Below the pieces are notes generated by a model that was given only the letters and a program-made list of their open reading frames with translations, was not told the origin of the DNA and searched no databases. From Acidimicrobiia bacterium (GTDB taxonomy: Bacteria > Actinomycetota > Acidimicrobiia > IMCC26256 > PALSA-555), in assembly GCA_022865365.1 (NCBI GenBank), contig JALHSW010000283.1, positions 1 through 8,771 on the forward strand: DNA of 8,771 nt. Reading direction: 5' to 3'. Below are positions 5,571 through 8,771 of this stretch, piece after piece (position 1 is the first letter of the stretch; every line of letters begins with the position of its first letter). A program made the position numbers and the translations under genes.

Positions 5571-7196
5571 TTAACTCCCCACGATCGCGTTGCCCGGTCG
5601 GACGCTCGTGCGATTCCCTTGCGGATCGCGCACCACATGGCCATCCACGAACACGTAGCGCACACCCTCGGACTCGACGCCCGGCGCCTCGATCGTCGAG
5701 CGATCGACGAGCGTCTTCGGATCGAAGACGGTGATGTCGGCGTCCGCACCGATCTGGAGTCGGCCCTTCTTCCGCATCGCATCCGCGCCACCCTCGGTGA
5801 GCTTCGCCGGCAGGATCGTGGCCTTCGCGAGCGCGTCCATCAGCGGGAGCACCTTCTTGTCGCGCGTATAGCGCCCGATCGCACGCGCGAAGCACCCGGT
5901 CGAGCGGGGGTGGTTCTTGTCGCCCGGCTCGAGGATGGCATCGCTCCCGAGCATCACCCAGTCGGCCTGTAGCGACGCCTTCACGTCGGCCTCGGGGATC
6001 GCGTACGCCGCGGTGAGCGCGTTCTTCGCCTGGTACCGCGCGAACGTTGCCGGGGTGAGGCGCTCCCCCGTGCCGACGATCGCCAGGTCGCCGTAGGTGA
6101 TGTGGAACCGCTCCTGCCACCCGTCGTTGAACCGGGCCGACGCCAGATACGTGGCCCAGTAGTCATACGGGTACGTGCACGCCGTGATCTGCACGCCGTC
6201 CTTGCGCGCCTGCTCGAGGGTCTCGAGCGATTGCTGCATCGTGTACGTGCCGCCGGTGCTGATGATGTGCTCGACGTGCACCCGGGCGCCGGTCTCGCGC
6301 GCCACATGCAGCACCTCGCTGAGCGCTTCGGCGTTGGTGCCCGGCGCGACATCGTCGGAGTAACGGGCGTGGAAGGTGGCCGGCACGTCGTGGTCCTTGG
6401 CGACCTCCGTCAGCGCCTTGATCTCGTCGAACGCGACGCCCGGGGTGTACTCGGGCTCGAAGTCGACGGCAAGATACCCGCCGGTCAGGTCCTCGTCGCA
6501 CATCTTCACCAGGGCATCGATCTGCTCGGGCGACGCCGGGTCGTCGACGCCGAGCCCCAGCGTCGATCGCGACCACGGGTCACTGAAGGCGCCGCCATAG
6601 TGGGTCGGCGGGCGCTTCGTGTCGGAACCCCACACGTCGAAGTAATCGACGGCACGCGACCGCAGGCCGTGCAGCCCGAGATTCGTCGTGACGCCGTCGG
6701 CGATCTTGAACCAGATCCCGTACTCGTTGGGCTCGTAGCTCAAGATGTCGATGAAGCCGGGTGCTACGACGAGCCCCGCGGCGTCGACGACGACTCCGCC
6801 CCTGAGTGCGGAGCCTCCAGCCGTGATCGCCGTGACGGTGCCGCCGTCGATGCCGACGTCGGCGACGGCATCGAACTTCGATTCCGGGTCCATGACGCGT
6901 CCGTTGCGGATCACCGTGTCGAAAGTGTGCGTCGCGGCGTCGGGCGGGCTCGCAGCGCCCGGCAGCACGCGTACCGACGGCACATCCGACTCGCCACCAC
7001 CGAACGGGTTGAGCGCGATCAGGCCGACCCCTGCGAGCGTCGCGCCGACCGCGGTCAGGAAGCCGCGTCGCGAGAGGTGGGGACCGTCCGCCGACGATGC
7101 GCGACCCGGGCGGACCGGCGGGCGGTGCGGCGGGCCTCCGCGGCGGGGGTCGCCCGGGCGCGGGGGAGGACCCGGCCGAGAGGGTGGGGTGGGCAC
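5571..7196 (-). CDS. Tat-signal amidohydrolase, N-acyl-D-amino-acid deacylase-like
   Basis: A 541-residue protein of the amidohydrolase superfamily, closest in motif order to N-acyl-D-amino-acid deacylases. Residues 1-41 are Pro/Arg/Gly-rich, followed by a twin-arginine motif SRRGFL (42-47) and a hydrophobic stretch (48-62), so Tat export is likely. No lipobox Cys and no clear AxA cleavage site are seen, so it may stay membrane-anchored. Family motifs are VIRNGRVMDPES (95-106), VVAPGFID (143-150), DGVTT (167-171), FHARYSDD (275-282), VHVEHI (306-311), GSDA (417-420) and HPRSTGCFARAIGRYTRDKK (429-448), then GADADITVFDP (483-493). H276, H310 and D419 match expected active-site positions. The usual HxH after PGFID is replaced by L152-S-Y154, and the Cys metal ligand of D-aminoacylases seems replaced by H176. 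The GTG at 7196 is the only start in frame after a TAG; GAGG directly abuts it, an unusually short spacing. It lies between mreD and mrdA, suggesting a cell-envelope role; substrate unknown. Confidence 0.85.
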   Translation of the reverse strand: MPTPPSRPGPPPRPGDPRRGGPPHRPPVRPGRASSADGPHLSRRGFLTAVGATLAGVGLIALNPFGGGESDVPSVRVLPGAASPPDAATHTFDTVIRNGRVMDPESKFDAVADVGIDGGTVTAITAGGSALRGGVVVDAAGLVVAPGFIDILSYEPNEYGIWFKIADGVTTNLGLHGLRSRAVDYFDVWGSDTKRPPTHYGGAFSDPWSRSTLGLGVDDPASPEQIDALVKMCDEDLTGGYLAVDFEPEYTPGVAFDEIKALTEVAKDHDVPATFHARYSDDVAPGTNAEALSEVLHVARETGARVHVEHIISTGGTYTMQQSLETLEQARKDGVQITACTYPYDYWATYLASARFNDGWQERFHITYGDLAIVGTGERLTPATFARYQAKNALTAAYAIPEADVKASLQADWVMLGSDAILEPGDKNHPRSTGCFARAIGRYTRDKKVLPLMDALAKATILPAKLTEGGADAMRKKGRLQIGADADITVFDPKTLVDRSTIEAPGVESEGVRYVFVDGHVVRDPQGNRTSVRPGNAIVGS

Positions 7197-7251
7197 CCTC
7201 TGAGGCTACGAGATCGGCCCCGATCCCCGGACGCGGGCCGGAAAGCGGCCG
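7197..7251 (-). other. mreD-amidohydrolase gap with small inverted repeat
   Basis: This 55-base gap carries an inverted repeat on the minus strand, GATCGG-GG-CCGATC, about 15 bases before the amidohydrolase start. No T-run follows, so it is not a clear terminator. The only ribosome-site-like sequence, AGAGG, touches the GTG start codon with no spacer. No promoter is recognised. Confidence 0.35.
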
Positions 7252-7758
7252 TCAGCGCCGGGAGTAGCCCCGGTCGGGATCGTGGTTCGCCCAACGGACG
7301 AACGGGAAGACCGCGAGCGCCACGATGGAGTCGTAGATCGCGGCGACGATGATCACCCGCACGCTCGTGAGCGAGAGGTAACCGGCCTGGCCGGCGATGC
7401 CCCCGACGATCGCGAAGATCGTGCCCCCGATCAGTCCGCCGATGAACCCCAGCACCATGGGCATCGTGCGGGACTCCCGTACGAAGCCGCTCTGGAACAC
7501 GCCGACCGCATACCCCGTCACCGAGTTGGCCAGCGCCGAGAGCCCCACCGGCGAGGCCAGGAACAGATCGACGACGAGGCCACTGACGAACCCGAAGATC
7601 GCCCCGGTCTGGGGCCCCTCTTCGAACGCGACCGCGACCGTCGCCACCAGGCAGAGGTCCGGGATGGCACCGAACACGCGCAGATGGGGGAACACGGTCG
7701 TCTGCAGGAGCACCAGCGTCACGACCAGCAGCACGAGCCGGACGCGCCGAATCACCAT
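7252..7758 (-). CDS. mreD: Rod shape-determining protein MreD
   Basis: A 168-residue, strongly hydrophobic membrane protein of the size usual for MreD. Predicted membrane segments lie near residues 6-23, 32-47, 51-68, 73-90, 100-121 and 133-153. Family features seen are LLQTTVFPHLRVFGAIPDLC (17-36), GAIFGFVSGLVVDLFLASPV (52-71, the GFxxGLxxDl motif) and GLSALANSVTGYAVG (72-86). MreD links MreC to MreB and to RodA-PBP2 in the elongation complex, in the cytoplasmic membrane. The ATG at 7758 lies at the downstream copy of a 14-base duplication; the upstream copy carries a second ATG (7772) that is out of frame and gives only MVIPGW then TGA. No good Shine-Dalgarno precedes 7758, while a GGCGGGG run lies about 8 bases before 7772, so initiation at 7758 may rely on coupling. 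Identification rests on both the motifs and the position after mreC. Confidence 0.92.
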   Translation of the reverse strand: MVIRRVRLVLLVVTLVLLQTTVFPHLRVFGAIPDLCLVATVAVAFEEGPQTGAIFGFVSGLVVDLFLASPVGLSALANSVTGYAVGVFQSGFVRESRTMPMVLGFIGGLIGGTIFAIVGGIAGQAGYLSLTSVRVIIVAAIYDSIVALAVFPFVRWANHDPDRGYSRR

Positions 7759-7777
7759 CCGGGAATCACCATCCGGG
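7750..7777. repeat. 14-base tandem duplication at the mreD start
   Basis: The plus strand has AATCACCATCCGGG twice in a row (7750-7763 and 7764-7777), exact copies. The unit holds the mreD start: minus-strand ATG at 7758 in one copy and at 7772 in the other. As 14 is not a multiple of three, only the downstream ATG reads into mreD. The duplication therefore makes a six-codon decoy ORF whose TGA (7754-7752) lies just inside mreD. Confidence 0.9.
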
Positions 7778-7785
7778 GATCCCCG
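7769..7785 (-). promoter_or_regulatory. Palindrome and shared motif before mreD
   Basis: The minus strand reads CGGGGATCCCCGGATGG. Its first 12 bases are a perfect palindrome, CGGGGATCCCCG (7774-7785). The whole is almost the same as the sequence just before mrdA. It could form a small structure over the ribosome-binding region of mreD or be a protein site; no regulator can be named. Confidence 0.4.
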
Positions 7786-7805
7786 CCTCGCGCGGGTCGA
7801 GCCCG

Positions 7806-8675
7806 TTAGCCACCCGTGGGCTCCGGCCAGCGGAGCACCTTCACGTAGGTGATGTCGTTCAGGCTGACGAGCGGTCGCAGCGACACGGTCGACTCGAGCT
7901 CACCCGTCTTCTTCTCGATGCCGGTCACCTTCGCGACGGGGATGTCGGGCGGGAACGCCGCGTTCGCGACCGCCGAGGTGAAGACGATCTCACCCTCACT
8001 GATGCAGGTGTCGGGGGACGAGTTCTCCCCGCACGGCGGGAGCAGCTTCGAGAGGAAGTTGAGGCGCATCTCTCGCTCCCCCGTGCGCCCCTCGGCGATG
8101 CCCCGCTCGTTGGTGTTCTCGAGACGCACCCCCACCCCGAAGCCGGGACTGTCGAGCAGCGTCACCGTGGCCTGCGTGCTCGACGCTTCGGTGACCTTGC
8201 CGACGAGACCGTTGCCCGCTACGACAGGTTGACCGACGTCAACGCCCTTGGAGATCCCCTTGTTGATCACCACGGTGCGTTCGAAGTTCCCCGGCGCGCC
8301 CCCGATGACCCGCGCCGCCACGCCGGTGGCGTCCTGGATCGTCGGCAGGTCGAGCAGCTTGCCCAGCTCGTTGACCTCCGAGCCGACCGCTCGCTCACGC
8401 AACAGCCGACCCTCGAGCTCGGCGACGCGCTTCTTGAGCAGCGCGTTCTCGTCCTTCACCGCGCCGTACCCGGTGATGCCGTCGCCTACGTTGCGCAGAG
8501 GATCGAATGCCGAGTCGACGACGGACTGCGCGGGCTGGAGCACGTCGCGCGCGACGCGTCGGACCGTGTCGATGAGCCCGTTACCGCGCGAGTCGACCGT
8601 CACGAGAACGAGCGAGAGGAACACCACGATGAGCAGGACGGGACGCCGGCGGGCGTCGCGTCGATAGACGACCAT
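7806..8675 (-). CDS. mreC: Rod shape-determining protein MreC
   Basis: A 289-residue bitopic protein that links the MreB cytoskeleton to the periplasmic or outer-face elongasome and activates the PBP2-RodA pair. It has a short basic cytoplasmic tail, one transmembrane helix (about 12-27), a coiled coil (about 73-108, ENALLKKRVAELEGRLLRER) and then the two-beta-barrel MreC domain. Family motifs are VINKGISKGVDVGQPVVAGN (136-155), GLVGKVTEASSTQATVTLLD (156-175) and EGEIVFTSAVANAAFPPDIP (227-246), followed by VAKV. An insert at about 207-226 carries two cysteines (C215, C224) that could form a disulfide outside the membrane. The length is close to actinobacterial MreC proteins. The start is the ATG at 8675 with an excellent AGGAGG five bases upstream; it follows mreB by 20 bases. 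Confidence 0.95.
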   Translation of the reverse strand: MVVYRRDARRRPVLLIVVFLSLVLVTVDSRGNGLIDTVRRVARDVLQPAQSVVDSAFDPLRNVGDGITGYGAVKDENALLKKRVAELEGRLLRERAVGSEVNELGKLLDLPTIQDATGVAARVIGGAPGNFERTVVINKGISKGVDVGQPVVAGNGLVGKVTEASSTQATVTLLDSPGFGVGVRLENTNERGIAEGRTGEREMRLNFLSKLLPPCGENSSPDTCISEGEIVFTSAVANAAFPPDIPVAKVTGIEKKTGELESTVSLRPLVSLNDITYVKVLRWPEPTGG

Positions 8676-8680
8676 GAGCG

Positions 8681-8686
8681 CCTCCT
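8681..8686 (-). promoter_or_regulatory. Strong ribosome-binding site of mreC
   Basis: The minus strand has AGGAGG with a 5-base spacer (CGCTC) before the mreC ATG. It is the only consensus Shine-Dalgarno sequence in front of any gene in the window and fixes the mreC start; the other genes have weak or badly spaced sites, which suggests they depend more on translational coupling. Confidence 0.85.
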
Positions 8687-8695
8687 AGCGCTCGG

Positions 8696-8771
8696 TCAGT
8701 CGTCGGGACCGCTGATGAGCACCTGCCGAAGCACATCGAACTGCTCGAGGCACTGACCCGAACCCAGGACG
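8696..8771 (-). CDS. mreB: MreB actin-like protein, C-terminal end only
   Basis: Only the last 24 codons lie in the window. The translation is VLGSGQCLEQFDVLRQVLIS followed by GPDD and TGA (8698-8696). The pattern G-x-G-x-x-L-E-x-x-x-x-L-x-x-V-L-I-S is the usual C-terminal end of MreB, as I remember it. MreB forms membrane-bound filaments that guide wall synthesis. The position directly before mreC supports the call. The body of the gene lies beyond the right edge, so ATP-site motifs cannot be checked. Confidence 0.85.
   Translation of the reverse strand, partial: VLGSGQCLEQFDVLRQVLISGPDD

Noticed and set aside
4327..5574. A 415-codon open frame on the plus strand
   Set aside because: It is antisense to mrdA, which carries the SxxK, SxD and KTG motifs; composition is typical of a shadow frame.
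5571..7196. The amidohydrolase as a dihydroorotase, urease or imidazolonepropionase
   Set aside because: The C-terminal HPRSTGCFARAIGRYTR and GADADITVFDP motifs, together with the twin-arginine signal, fit the D-aminoacylase-like branch better.
6102..7352. A 416-codon open frame on the plus strand
   Set aside because: It covers the amidohydrolase and part of mreD in reverse; no domain is visible and the composition is shadow-like.

Overview
The window is a GC-rich (roughly two-thirds G+C by eye) bacterial chromosome segment. Every supported gene lies on the minus strand and reads from the right edge to the left edge. In transcription order: the last codons of mreB, then mreC, mreD, an exported amidohydrolase, mrdA (PBP2), rodA, a B12-binding-type radical SAM protein, and the start of its DUF2344-type partner. 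The mreBCD-mrdA-rodA order followed by the radical SAM pair is, from memory, typical of Actinobacteria, where the block continues towards rne-rplU-rpmA-obg. With the base composition this suggests an actinobacterium, possibly of a deep, little-cultured lineage such as Acidimicrobiia; that last step is inference.

Layout: 8771-7252 holds the MreB tail, MreC and MreD, the scaffold of the side-wall elongation machine. 7196-5571 holds an amidohydrolase with a twin-arginine signal, not a usual member of this cluster. 5481-2333 holds mrdA and rodA, the transpeptidase and glycosyltransferase of the elongasome, joined by a 1-base TGATG overlap. 2264-294 and 313-1 hold two overlapping genes of the radical SAM pair, whose biochemical role is not established as far as I know.

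The genes are packed like one operon: gaps run from overlaps to 89 bases and none contains a convincing terminator. Probably they are co-transcribed, the promoter lying upstream of mreB outside the window. MreB/C/D would position the RodA-PBP2 pair, and the amidohydrolase would act on the outer side of the membrane near the same site.

The most interesting points are: (1) the Tat-type amidohydrolase inside the elongasome operon, with a rearranged metal site (HxH missing, and the usual Cys apparently replaced by His); (2) short gaps carrying tandem repeats, a motif shared before mreD and mrdA, and mini-ORFs that end at the next start codon; (3) three gaps in which the frame of the upstream gene stays open past its stop until it reaches the next start, suggesting relict overlaps or unusual coupling. 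No RNA genes, CRISPR arrays, insertion sequences or phage genes were seen.
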